Source: Sarcophilus harrisii
Taxonomy: Eukaryota > Chordata > Mammalia > Dasyuromorphia > Dasyuridae
Assembly: GCF_902635505.1 (NCBI RefSeq)
Contig: NC_045432.1
Coordinates: forward strand, 76,559,051 to 76,623,050
Length of the DNA: 64,000 nt
Direction: 5' to 3'
Each line of letters starts with the position of its first letter. Position 1 is the first letter of the stretch. A program made the position numbers and the translations under genes. The notes beneath the pieces were generated by a model. That model saw only the letters and a program-made list of their open reading frames with translations. It was not told where the DNA came from and did not search any database. Shown here one piece after another: positions 47,871-62,250 of the stretch.

Positions 47871-49840
47871 GAGTCATTCATGGCCCAAGGAAGTTCCTAA
47901 ACTGTTGTGCCAAAGAGGGTCTGCGGCTATAGTGTGAGATCCTTGACTCAGGACAAGGTGGGCTCCGACCTCAACTGGAGGCTGTGTCTCCTGGGGCCAT
48001 CGGGTGCCTTTTTCAGGACAGTCACAAGTTCAGATTTATTCTTTGTGGTACAAGTAGCTGGCTGGGCAGCGCAAACATTGGGCGTCTCAGGAGCTGGCAT
48101 CCTGATTCTTAGCCTCGAGGCCTCCATTTGTTACATCTGGGACTGTCTGGTTTTCCCAAGTGCTTTCTGGGAAGCAGCCTGCCCTCCTGAAACCCAGTGG
48201 TGAGTCCCCAAATCGTGCCCCTCGGGGCCGTCTCGGGCCACGGTGGCTTGGAAGCTTGACCCGACTTCGGCGTGGAAGGTCTGGGCTCACAGCCTGAGGT
48301 GACGTTGGGCGACTCCCGCCAACCCTCTGGAAAACGGGGATAATAAGACCTCCCAACGGCCTTGGCAACTTAGTGGCAATATTGCTTATGCTGGGCTCAT
48401 GAGTCCCACACTCACTGGGGTTTGGGGCTGGGGTGTGGGGGGGGCAACAGGAGACGGGCCACAGGCCTTGTCCTTGTGGACTCCAGACTCCCGTGCACCG
48501 CACAGAGGGAACTGGATGAGAGTGTGGGACTGAACTTCTCTGCTGCCCAGAGTCCCAGGTGTCGGCTCCATAGGAGGACTCAGAGAGGCCTGGGGGTGAG
48601 ACTGAGAGGGGAGAAGGGAGAGTGGGGACAGGGCTGGCTTCCCAGACTTGGACTCAGATCTGGCCTCTGGCACTTTCAGCCTTGGTGTCTCTGGGCCTGG
48701 AGGCCATGTCCTCATCCTGCAGCCTTGGAGGTTTGTCCTGGTTCTGTTCCTCTGTTGCGATGGTATCAGGGCCTCCAGGGAGAGGGAGCGCTGTTGCTGC
48801 CATGCTGTTCTAGTGCCTCCTCCTGGTGCCCGATCCAGCTCTTTGGGGAGCTTGGCAGAAGCTCTCCCCTGCCCTGTGCCCCGCGATCGGGGTGCTGGGC
48901 CCAGTCTGGCCCTCGGGCGCCAGTGCCCGGCCTCAGGCTAAGCCGAGGTGCCGGGGTGGGTGGCCGAGGCCTGGCCTGGAAGTGCATCAGGGGTTTGGCG
49001 TCTCAGTCTAGGCTCTGCCTCTACTCAGATGCTTTATTTTGCCCCCCCCCCCTTCCGGGCCAGCCCTATGTCTCCTGGGTATAAATACTGACCCCTCGAG
49101 GCTCCGGAGTGGGCACTTTGCCACTCTTCCTCCCCAAACCCACTTTGGGAAAGGGATCATCCCCCAACTGAAGAGTTTTCCGTGCCCGTCCTTGGGAAGG
49201 CGCCTGGAGCTGGAGCCGGAGGACCCCGGTTTGAGTTCAGACTCGGCCATTTTCTAGCTGCGTGACCCCCTCTGGGACTCACTCTCCTCCTTTGTAAAAT
49301 GGAATGATGGGACTTGTACCTCCCGCTTCCCAAGAACTGAGGATGACAGAAGGAGGCGGCCACGGGCCTTGTCCCCATGGACTCCGGACTCCCATCCTGG
49401 TGGCACAGTGGGGGACCATGGAGGCAGGGAGGCTTGCGGGAGTTCCGGCCTCTCCCCCCGGGAGCAGAGTCCGAGCTGGCAGGCTCCTTGGAGGTCACCT
49501 GCTGTACAGAAAGAAGCCGAGACCCGGGGGGCGGGGGGAGGGAGGGGGCCAGCAGCAGCAGCAGCAGCTTGGAGCCCAGGGCCCCTTCCTTGTTCCACCT
49601 GCTCTTAGACTTCCCCGGGCCTCAGCTTTTCCTCCTCTGGCAAATGAGAGGGGAAAACCAGGGCTCTGGGACGCCCCCCCCCCCACCGCCCCAGCTCTAG
49701 ACTGTGCTCCCCGTGATTGTCCCTCCCGGTGTGGAAGCAGGGCCGCGGGGCAGCTTTAGCTCTCTCTCTCTCAAAGCCAGAAAAGCAGGCCTCGCACCCG
49801 CTTCTGCATTTGTTCTCCACGTGACCTCGGCCTCAGTTTC
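47871..49840. other. Intergenic upstream of the CpG island
   Basis: GC content rises toward the island. Plus-strand MIR tails are at about 48280-48370 and 49215-49330. A roughly 45-60 bp segment at about 48459-48505 recurs at 49357-49402 ('gggccttgtcc..tggactcc.gactccc'). No exon was identified. Confidence 0.5.
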
Positions 49841-50049
49841 CTCCTCCGTCCCGTGAGTGACGGCCCCTCCCAGCCGCAGACCAGAGACAGGCCGGCAGAG
49901 AAACCGTTGTTGTGGAGCGGGGCGGGCCGGGCCGGGAGCCGGGGTTGGGGGGAGGGGAGGGGGAGGGGCAGGGGGGTCCCCCGGGCGGGCGGACGTGCGA
50001 GGGGGCGGGAGGAGCTGCGTCAGTGCCCCTGGGAGGTGGGCGGACTCTT

Positions 50050-50207
50050 CCCCTCTCGGCTAAAGGAGCGCTCGGCCGCCGGCCGTCAGTGGCAGAGCGC
50101 AGCCCGCCTCCCAGCCCGAGAACTTGGCCCCGAGCTCGCGCCCAGCCCCCAGACGGACCCGCCGGGCCGAGCCCGGCCCCTCGGGCGCCGACGCCGCCAG
50201 CCTGCGG
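50050..50207 (+). other. LHFPL1: Candidate LHFPL1 non-coding first exon
   Basis: The sequence cctgcgg|gtaaga at 50201-50213 is close to the perfect donor consensus and sits in the core of the CpG island, about 150 nt after a plausible start region. Splicing to the acceptor ending at 55352 would give a 5'UTR exon. The start at 50050 is a guess and no transcript evidence is available. Confidence 0.4.
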
Positions 50208-50360
50208 GTAAGAGGGGCCCGGTCCCCGGCCGGGGGGCTCCGAGCGCCTGCCCCCCCCCGCCCCCACCTACCCCTAGGGCTGCCTCCCGGCGCCTCCTAC
50301 TCCTGCCCCGCGCCGGGGCTCGGGCTGGGGACCCAGCGGTGCACTCAGTGCCCCCGCCCG

Positions 50361-50580
50361 GCGGCCCCCTGCCCCTGCCCCTGCCCCTGCTCCTGCCCCT
50401 GCCCCTGCTCCTGCCCGTGTCCCAGCGCCTGCCCCGTCCCTGTCCCTGCTCCAGCCCCTGTCCCTGCTCCAGCCCCTGCCTGTGTCTCTGCCCCTGCCCC
50501 TGCCCGTGTCCCAGCCTCTGCTCCAGCCCCTGCCCCTGCCCCTACCTCTGCCCTTGCTCCTGACTCTGCCCCTGGCTCTG
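50361..50580 (+). repeat. (CCCTGC)n hexamer minisatellite
   Basis: About 35 units of CCCTGC/TCCTGC/CCCAGC variants, just downstream of the candidate donor. It gives long Pro/Cys/Ala-rich artefact ORFs. Confidence 0.95.
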
Positions 50581-51218
50581 CCCCCTCCCGTTCTCCTTCC
50601 CCTCTGAGTCCATTAAAGCCAAGAAGCCGGAGGTTAAACTCTCCGCCCGGCTCTCCTGGCTAGGAGGAAAAGAGGGAAGGGAAGGGAGCTGGGGGCGTGG
50701 GGAGCGCCGGGGACTCCTCGGGCGCCCCAAACTCTCCCTCTGGCAGATAAGGAACCGGGCTGAGGCCGGGAGAAGAGGCTCGGCCAGGGTCCCGCCAGTC
50801 GGCGCCAGGCTCAGAGCCGGCCCTTTGCCTCCAAGTCCGGGCCAGAGAATCAAAAGGATGACGGGGCCTCTTTAGCGCGCCCCCCCCCCCCGGGGCCCCT
50901 GCCAGAATGCTCCCCCTCCCCCCGCGTGCCGGCCGAGCCCGGGGGCAGGCCCTCGAGGCCCGGAGCGCCCTGGCTTCCCGCGCGGGCCCGCTGCGCTTTT
51001 GGACAGCTCCAGACGTGCCGATTTGCCCTGACGTGAGGGCGAACCCCGCGCTCCTGATGCCCCGGCGCCGGCTGCTGCCTTGTACCCGGGTACCCGCGTG
51101 GGCAGGGACGGGGGGGGGGGCAGCCTGGAGGAGGCGGCGGGGCTTGTTGCCTTTGGCGCCCCTTGCCAGCCCCCTCCCACCCCCACGCCTCAGGAGGGAG
51201 AGCAGGGAAAAAGCCGCT

Positions 51219-51236
51219 GGGGGGGGGGGGGGGGGG
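51219..51236 (+). repeat. G homopolymer, 18 bases
   Basis: An uninterrupted G run in the 3' part of the CpG island. Confidence 0.97.
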
Positions 51237-51609
51237 CAGCGCTCAAAGAAGCATCCAAGGATGCTCCTGGAAACTAGGGGGCGGGGAGGGAGTTGGCCCC
51301 GGTCGGGCTGGGGGCGGGGCCTGTGGCCTTCCAATCAGGTGCTCAGTGGTCCCGAGGAAATGGAAGCAGACTAGGCACTGGGGGCGGGGCTGGGGGTACC
51401 CAGGAGCGTAGGCCCCAGGAGCTCGGGCAGGCAGTGTGAGCCCCCCTCCCCCCCCATTGTCAGGCTGTCCTGTGACTAGAGAAGGATGTGTCTTTGGGGC
51501 AGGGAGGGGGGCTGAGTCCCAGCCCCAGCGGGGGTGGGGGGGTTCATTCCCTGGGGGTGGGGCTGAGATGCTCTCCCCCTTCTTGGAGCCTCCGTTGGTA
51601 AAAGGTGGT

Positions 51610-52182
51610 GTCTGAACTCGGGGAGAAAAGTAGCCGGTATCTACAAATATGTTTTGGAGTCGGAGCTTTGCCACAATGCTGTGAGATCGGTGCCATTATT
51701 GTGCCCATTTCACAGATGGAAAAACCGGCTGATTTTCCTTGTAGAGGGTTTGCCAATGTATTTTGTCATTTGAGCTTTACCACAATGCCGTGCCATTGTT
51801 ATGCCCATTTTACAGATGGAAAAATAGTTGCTGTTTCTATAGAGAGTGTTTGCTATAGATTTTGTCATTTGGGCTTTACCACAATGCCGTGAGATCGGTG
51901 CCATTATCATCCCCATTTTACAGATGGAAGAATGGGTCTAAGATAATTGAGGTGACTTGCACGGAGTCCCTCAGGGAGCAGGTGTTAGAGGTGGGTTTTG
52001 CCCCCAACCCATAAGAACAGTGGGAGGTAAGATCTATTAGCATTTGCATTTTACAGGTGAGGAAACTGAGGGAGACAGAGGTTAAGGGTCACCCGGCTCC
52101 TAAGTGTCTCAGTTCAGATTTGAACTCCTATCTCCTCAATTCCAGGTGCAGCGTGCTACCCATCACCACCTCGCTGCCCCTA
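51610..52182 (-). repeat. MIR/THER1-type SINE with tandemly triplicated core
   Basis: The segment 'gctttaccacaatgccgtg', 'gccattatt.tgcccatttt', 'acagatggaaaa', 'agagggtttgc' is repeated three times at about 51660, 51770 and 51872 (period about 105 bp). It is followed by the rest of the SINE in reverse order ('ttttacaggtgaggaaactg', 'agtgtctcagttcagatttg', 'cctcgctgcccc'). Confidence 0.8.
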
Positions 52183-52189
52183 ATTCTGC

Positions 52190-52285
52190 TATGTGGTCCC
52201 GCCAAGAGCTAGCTGTGGGAACTTGGGCAAGTAAGTCGCTTCCCCTCTCCTGGCCTCAGTTTCCCCTTCTGTTAAAACAGGAGGC
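52190..52285 (+). mobile_element. MIR tail
   Basis: 'gagctagctgtgggaacttg', 'ggcaagtaagtcgcttcccc', 'ggcctcagtttccccttctg' in plus order. Confidence 0.6.
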
Positions 52286-52699
52286 ACCTGCCCAGCTCCG
52301 ACACTCTCCAGATCCCCGGCCGGGGTCGCTGCCGGTTCTCACGGCCCCCGGTTCCTCTCGGCGGAGAGTCACCGGGTCGCCCCATTACCTGCCACCGCAC
52401 CGCCCCCTCTGAGAGGTTCCCCACCATTGGTGGCCTGTCAGTGTGGCCGGAACAGGAGAGCCAGACAAAAGGGAGACAGCTGGCTGGGGGGGGGAGGGGC
52501 ACCCGTGCAGGCAGAGTGGGCTCAGGGCACGGAAAATCCCAGAAACTCCTATGACTTTGGACTCCAGGGGCAGAGGAGCCAGAGGCAGGGAAGGGGGAAG
52601 ACGGCACAGTGGTGAGGAGTTGTAGTTCTACTAATGGAAGTGGGGATGAGAGCAGAAGAGGAGGAGCTGGGAGGGGGCCGAGGAGTTCTGCCTCCGCCA

Positions 52700-52875
52700 C
52701 CTTGGTTATAGGATCTGAGATCGAGAACTCAGAAGTCATCTGATGCCCCCCCCTCATTTTACAGAGGAGGAAATTGAGACCCAAAGAAATGAAATGACTG
52801 CTCCAAGGTCACACCGCTAGTGGGTAGTCTAACTGGACATTGAGCCCAGGTTCTTTCCTCAGTACCGTTCTGGGC
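52700..52875 (-). mobile_element. MIR-type SINE
   Basis: 'ctcattttacagaggaggaa', 'attgagacccaaagaaatga', 'aatgactgctccaaggtcac', 'gagcccaggttctttcctc' in reverse order. Confidence 0.75.
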
Positions 52876-54079
52876 CATCTAGTTTCCAGATGATGTCAGA
52901 ATCTTCACAGCATGATGGGAAATGAAATGGGAGAAGAGGTAGGAGGAGCTTGAGTGGCTGGAGAGAGGCCTGAAGTGGAGAGAGTCCGTGAGAGTAGTTC
53001 ACTTCCAAAGGGTGTATGCCAGGGGCATCTGGGACGTGGGCAAGACAGAAAAAGGGCAGAGATAGGGGGCCCTGCTGGGAGAAAGGGAAAAGAGGAGAGC
53101 CCGGGCAACACCTCCCACAGAGCTCTGCAGGGAGCCCGGGGATGGCCAGCTATGTCTGGAGATGCTGATAGCTGGAGAACAGGCCTCTACTTCCACCATT
53201 GCAAATTTGCTGAAGTGGGCCTCAGTTTCCCCATCTAAAACAGGCGATGTACTTCTCAGTCGCTCCCGAGGGCAAGGCAAGGGGAGGAACGACCCAATCC
53301 CAGCTCCTTCTGGGTCATCAACAATTCAGGCAAGGCTGCTCTTCCCTTTGGGCACCCCTTACTGGGGGTGAAGGCTCCCATTAAGGTCTGGGGCTGGTGA
53401 AGTTGACAAACCATGGAAGCCGCAGGCCTTGGGGCCTGATTGGTGGTGGCGGGTGAGGAACAGGGAGGAACCCAGAGTCACCGGGGCGGGGAAGGGCCAC
53501 CCTTGCCGGCAGAAATAGGGAAGCTGAGGGCGCAGCGACGGGGCGGGTGACAGATGACGGATGCTTTTAGAGCTTGCTCTGTTAACTCGCCATTGGGTGT
53601 CCCACGTGGGACCAGAGGCTCTGTGAACAGATAGGGAGTGGCTCTTGGCTCCTTCCCCTAAGCCCCCAAAGAGAGGGCACGGACGCTGACAGAGGCAGGA
53701 GAACTTTGGGAACACATTGCCAGTGAGTGTCCTCAAGGGCAGAGCAGACCACTCAGAGGCCTTTAGGGGCCCTCGACCTTGAAGTGGAAGCCGGGGACTG
53801 CGACAGGGTCCCTGGAGGGCCTTTCCAGGCCCAGGGGTCAGTGGAGCTTTTCTAGAGAGACACATGGTGCCATCCCTCAGGGTCCCCGGGCTGTAGATGT
53901 CCGTTGTCTCTGCCCCCTCCCTCACCCCCCCTCTTCCTTTCCCACTGGTATGTTCCAGACTTTGGGCCCTTCCGAGATCCCCATTAGCTTAGTAGCCATG
54001 GACAAGTAAGTGCGGGCATCAAGCTCTGTAGCGTTTACCCAAGTGGTCCTTGTGAGGATCAGGAAGGACCCGGATGCAC
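52876..54079. other. Intergenic/LHFPL1 intron 1, nothing recognised
   Basis: No gene or clear repeat. If the first exon lies at about 50.1 kb this is intronic. Confidence 0.45.
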
Positions 54080-54415
54080 ATCTCATCTCAAAAATTGACC
54101 AGCCGAGCGGCCACGGACAAGTCCCATTCCCTTTCCGAGCCTCGGTTTCCTCATTTGTAAAAGGGGAATAATGATCCCCACAATATTTATTTCATGAAAT
54201 CATTGGGAGGCCCGCAAGAGGTGGAAATGACAGTTCTTCTTACTGTTATCTTTAGAGGCAAATCCCCCGTTTCCTTACCTGTAAAATGGGGATAATAATA
54301 GCACCTATAACCCAGGGTAGTTATGAGGATCAAATGAGAGAATATTTGTAAGACACTTAACAGTGCCTGCCTGGCATATACTAGGTGCTTAATAAATGCT
54401 GCTTCTCCCCCTCAG
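54080..54415 (+). mobile_element. Two MIR-type SINEs in tandem
   Basis: The first (54080-54240) has 'ccacggacaagtcccattcc' and 'cctcggtttcctcatttgta'. The second (54245-54415) has 'gtttccttacctgtaaaatg', 'ggtagttatgaggatcaaat', 'gagagaatatttgtaaga' and 'tactaggtgcttaataaatg'. Confidence 0.8.
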
Positions 54416-54644
54416 CCACATGAGGGTCTCGAGGGCAGCTTTGGGGCGCTGTTGTTGACTCTATCTGGGAGACACCTTCCTGCTTCTGCCCGGAGAGGTG
54501 ACTGAGTTAGCACCTCCCCCCAGGTTTTGCCGGCCCCGCCCCCTCAGGCTGGGGAGGCGGGGCCTCCTTTGAGCAGCTCCAGGCCCTGAGGAGCCCATAG
54601 GAAGCAAGAAACTTTCTGGCTACTCTGGGAAGGGAGCCATCTGA

Positions 54645-54664
54645 CCCCCCCCCCCCCCCCCCCC
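54645..54664 (+). repeat. C homopolymer, 20 bases
   Basis: An uninterrupted run of 20 C just upstream of the CTT tract. Confidence 0.97.
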
Positions 54665-54691
54665 ATTCAATTCAGTGCAAGCTCTTTTTGA

Positions 54692-56167
<1,476 letters not shown>

Positions 56168-56382
56168 TAGCTGTTGGCCCAGGAATGACCCTCTAATGGT
56201 AGAACTGGAGCCATCGTGTCGACCCGGCAGGGCAGGGATGAGGGGGAGGAGCGGGGCCCTTCCCATCTGCTGTTGGCTGCTGCCTCAGACCAGCCTCTCT
56301 GGAGAGAAAGCTGGCTGCAGAGATTAGGGCCGAACGTGGCCGGGAAGCGAGGGCCAGAGTCCGAGCTGCCCTTCCCTGTGCT

Positions 56383-56402
56383 GGGGGGGGGGGGGGGGGG
56401 GG
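56383..56402 (+). repeat. G homopolymer, 20 bases
   Basis: An uninterrupted run of 20 G in the LHFPL1 intron, about 480 bases after the donor. Confidence 0.97.
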
Positions 56403-59400
56403 AGGCTGGAGCCTCGCCGATAGGCTTGGCGGGTGTCCGGGAGGCAGAGGCTGCGGCTCATGGCTCGGCAAACCAACCTCCGTGAAGGTCTGTTAATGGG
56501 GTCCTCATTATTGTTGGGGTTATTAATATTCTTGGGATGGTTACCCTCACTATCTCCCTGTCCCAGGACCGCTGCTGGGGCTGTCCTTGTTTTCTGGGCC
56601 TTCCCCAATGGCAGGGCCTCAGTTTCCCCCTGCCAAAAATGGTGGCCATGATCTAGCTCCTTTGGGCTTGTGAGCTTAGGAACCCTGTCATTCCCTCCGT
56701 AACTGGCTTCTTGATCTACTCCAGGGACGTCCCCTCATCCTGCTGCAGGGGAACCTGGCTGAGGGGTCCTAGCCACAGGGGGCCCAGCCATAGCCGTCCT
56801 AGCCGCAGGGGGCCTAGCCATAGCCGGCCTTCTCAAAGCTAGTGAGGGAGCAATGTGGCCAGGGCCCAAGATGTGGAGGGCAGAATGGACAAGGGAGGGT
56901 GTGGAAGGCTAGCGCCAGATCGGGCTTCTCCTCCATGTTTCCTGGAACCAAGTTTTGGAGGTCTGGTCTGCGATCTTGGGTGCCTCCTTGGAAGAGGTTC
57001 TTGCCTTTGCTTCTCTGTTCCTCAATTTCCCCATTTGAAAAATGCTCCTTTTCTAGGAGAGGACTTGGCAAGGCTCGCTGAGAAGCAGGGATGGGATGAA
57101 ACCCCTGGGACGGCAGCGTGCTAGGGGACCACTAGGAAAGGCTCCATGGGTGGCAGCCATGGGCCGGCCCAGCCCCAGAGGCCAGTGTCCTCCTGGGCGG
57201 GAAGGTGCCAAGGCGGGGAGACCCCGGAGAGCCGGCAGTGGGCCGAGGGAGATGGATCTGGCCCCGGGGCCCCCGCTTTCTCGGCAGCACGTGCATTAGC
57301 CCAGGCGCCTGGGCCAAGGAGCCCATTATGCCCGGGGCAGATGTGTGTCTGCGGCCCCCAAACCACCGAGAGAGAGAGCATCCATTAAGGGCCCGGGCGG
57401 CGTTCTCCTGCCAGGCCCTTGACCGCGGACGTGAGCTAGAGGAGCCAAATGCAGGAAGGAGTTGGGAGCTGCTCCCCCCGGAGTCAGACCAGACAAGGTG
57501 ACCCCAGCACCCCCCCCCCCACACACACACATGGATGTCTCCTGCTGCTTCAGCAGGGGCTCATGGGAAGGAGCAGCAGTCAGGGAGCTCCCTAACAAAT
57601 GAATGAACAAGGGGCCACTTCCTTCTCAGATCAGTGGCCACTCTCCACTCCCCCCGTGAGGAAGAGGGGAGCAGCTGATCACATGGGGACCCCTAACAAC
57701 CCCCTTTTCAGCTTGGAAGCCAGGACAAATCCCGAGGAGCAGCCGGGCCTTGCTGCTTTTTCTGGAGCACAGACAGATTAAAACTGATTTCCCAAGGACC
57801 CTCCAGGCCCCAGCCCCTGCCTTTAAGTGCTAGGTGGGCCAGGAAACAGCCCCATTGCATCCTGGGAAAGCACCTGGCTGGCCCGGGACTCTCTGCCTCA
57901 TACTGGGTGATGGGAAGAATCCTCCCTCCCTTGCCCACTATGGACCCTCTCCCCCCCTCCAAGTCAAAGGGTTTAAGGAGCATCCTCAATGGGGCTCTAG
58001 TCGGAGGGGTGACAGGCCAGGGCCCTGTTTGGATAGCGAGCCTCCGGTCTACTACAGCCATGCCCTTGAGGCGCTCGGCTCCATAATACGTGGGAGCCCA
58101 ATATGTGGCTGCCCTCCACCTTCCCAGGCCCAGATCCCTCAAAAATGAGTATCTGTGTCTCAGTCGAGGCCGCCCACCTTTTGGACGTCCTCCCTCGGTG
58201 TTCCCATAGTTCCCGAGGTTCCAGGTGGCATCCCAGGGCCCCAGGCCTGCTCCGTTCGCTGAGTCCCCCCAACTGGACACCCCCTCCCCAGCCTTAAACA
58301 GGACTTATTCTCTCCCTCTACTCCAAAGCCCCTGAGTCCCAACAGGTACGGTTCCTTCCACGCTCTGTCAGGCTGAAAGAACTCTGGATTTTGCAGCAAA
58401 GGCCCTGGCTTCAAATCCTGCCCGGTGCCATTTGATATGAGGCAAGTCCCATAACTGTTCTCAGCCTCTGTTTTCCCCTCTGTACAATGGCCAGATTTCC
58501 AAGGTCCCTTGAAGCACCGGCACTTGAGGGCCTACGGCCTGGCTGGTTTTGTGGGTGATCTTTGGTTTTCTGGGTTCTGGAGACAAGAGCACAGGAAGTC
58601 AACACTGAGTGAGGGCTCCAGGCACTGAGTGACAGGTGCTCCCCGGCCACCCGTCCTCTCTCCTTCTCATCCTTCTGCCCACGATGGCAGTGGGCGTGTT
58701 TTCCCAACACGGCCCAGCCCGTAGCTAAGCTCAGCCCGTTGCGGCGTGAGCCAGTTCCCCGGCTTCCCGCCAAAGCGCCCATGACGCCGCGGCCTCCGGA
58801 TGCGCTGTCGTGGAATTGACCCCAGACTTCCTTTCAATGTCTTAGTGTGAGGGGAAGTGTCGTCCTCCCCCTTTGAGCAAACAAAATGGGGTGAGTTGAG
58901 TTGGGAGGCTGAGGCGGGGGGAGCTGCAGGTCGGACCTGGCTTCTCCTGCTGTGGCTGGCACTGGGCACCAGGTGGCACTGCCACAGGGAGATAAGGGAC
59001 GCGCCGCCCTCCTCTCACTGGCTCACCGTGGTGCGGAGCTGGGCACGCCAACGGGGCCCATATGGGGCCTTGTCTAGGGCACAGTTTGAGGGAACAGAAG
59101 GGAAAGGTGAGCAAGTGGGACAAAGCCCAGAAAGGCAGGCACAGAGAGGAGCCAAACTCCTTGGGACTATTTCCTCTTGAGCCTATGGCCCCTGGTGGGC
59201 TGAGGGGGAACCTCGGGACCTGGGGCTCGGCCAGTCGTGCAGCTGGAGACTAGGAGTGAATCCTCGGCTCTCTCCTGGACCAGGCTCCTGTGGGATCTTG
59301 TGTCCAGCTCAGAGTGCCCTTGTTGCTCCCTGGGAAGCCAAGAGATAGAAGGCGTGGGCACTGCAGAGGAGCTTAGCCCTGAGTCTCTGGTGCTCCCAGG

Positions 59401-59419
59401 GGGTCAACAGCACCGTTTT

Positions 59420-59577
59420 TCCTTTTTTTTTTTTTTTTTTTTGCTGGGGCAATTGGGGTTAAGTGACTTGCCCAGGGTCACAGATAGGCAATGTTGAGTG
59501 TCTGAGGCCAGATTTAAACTCAGGTCCTCTTGACTTCAGGACTGGTGCTCTAGCCACTGCACCCCCTAGCTGCCCCC
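59420..59577 (-). mobile_element. WSINE-type SINE in LHFPL1 intron, minus strand
   Basis: T run, 'gctggggcaattggggttaa', 'gtgacttgcccagggtcaca', 'cctcttgacttcaggactgg', ending 'ccccctagctgccccc'. Flanked by acagcacc(g/a)tt at 59407-59417 and 59578-59588, an 11-bp target duplication with one mismatch. Confidence 0.93.
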
Positions 59578-60379
59578 ACAGCACCATTCTTGAGAAGCAA
59601 GGGGGTAACCTGGACTCAGCCTCAGGAACCAGGAGGGCCAAGTTTACATCCTGGCTTGGACACTTAATAGCTTTGTGGCCACGAGCGAGGGATTGTTCCA
59701 CTCTGAGCCTCAATCTTCTCATCTGTCCAATGGACACAGCAATGCTAACCCCGCCTCCCTCACAGAGCTACTGGGGGTCTTGTGCTCATTGGAGAGAAGT
59801 AGAAGCGTTACTCTCTCTGTGTGCCTTGATCTTCAAAGCAATAGCATGGGAAAGACTCTTGTACTTCTAAAGTTGTCCCATGAAGGAGTGTCCCTTCCCC
59901 CGCTAACCCCCCGAATTCCCATCAGGGAGTCCTCCCGGACACGGCACGTGGTTCTGTGGGAGCTTCTCCCTGCTTTGCTCTTGTTCCGTATACACGGTGG
60001 CAGGCTTTGGGAAATGCTTGGAGATCCTCTCATGAAGGAAGTGGTCTAAAAGGAGAGCGATTGCAGGGCTTCCTCAGGAAAGAGAGAGGTGGAGGACAGG
60101 CTCAGGCCTTCACCAAGACATCCAAATGGCAAAGAGCTGCTTGGGCCGGGCGGCCGTGTGCCCCCTGGAGAGTCGAGCTTGCCGGGAGGTCCGGGCAGCG
60201 CTTGGGAGAGGGGCGAGGGATAGCCAGGAAAACGATGCCGCGCCTGGGCGCTCCTTGGGGTACTTGCAGACAGGGGTCCCGCTCTCCCCAAGGGTCCTTG
60301 CCATCTGAACCGGTGACCGCCTCCAGGTGATAAAGCCGGTTTCCCACCAAGACAGAGAGGCCTGCTCAGGGGTGGCTGA

Positions 60380-62250
<1,871 letters not shown>

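Larger units (their letters stand above)
49840..51400 (+). promoter_or_regulatory. CpG island, candidate LHFPL1 promoter
   Basis: The most CpG-dense stretch of the window, with GC boxes (ggggcggg near 50001), a TGCGTCA CRE/AP-1-like word at about 50014 and no TATA box noticed. It lies about 4-5 kb upstream of the first LHFPL1 coding exon on the same strand and includes a strong donor. It may also serve an unannotated transcript. Confidence 0.6.

Noticed and set aside
9666-49839. Possibility of a marsupial X-inactivation RNA (RSX) or an XACT-like lncRNA in the intergenic region
   Set aside because: RSX is known near HPRT1/PHF6, not near AMOT, and XACT lies on the other side of AMOT in human. 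No long tandem array with an RSX-like character was seen here.
49853-51334. Long Pro/Arg/Ala-rich ORFs in the CpG island and hexamer repeat
   Set aside because: Stop codons are rare by chance in such GC-rich sequence; several frames on both strands are open together and none resembles a known protein.
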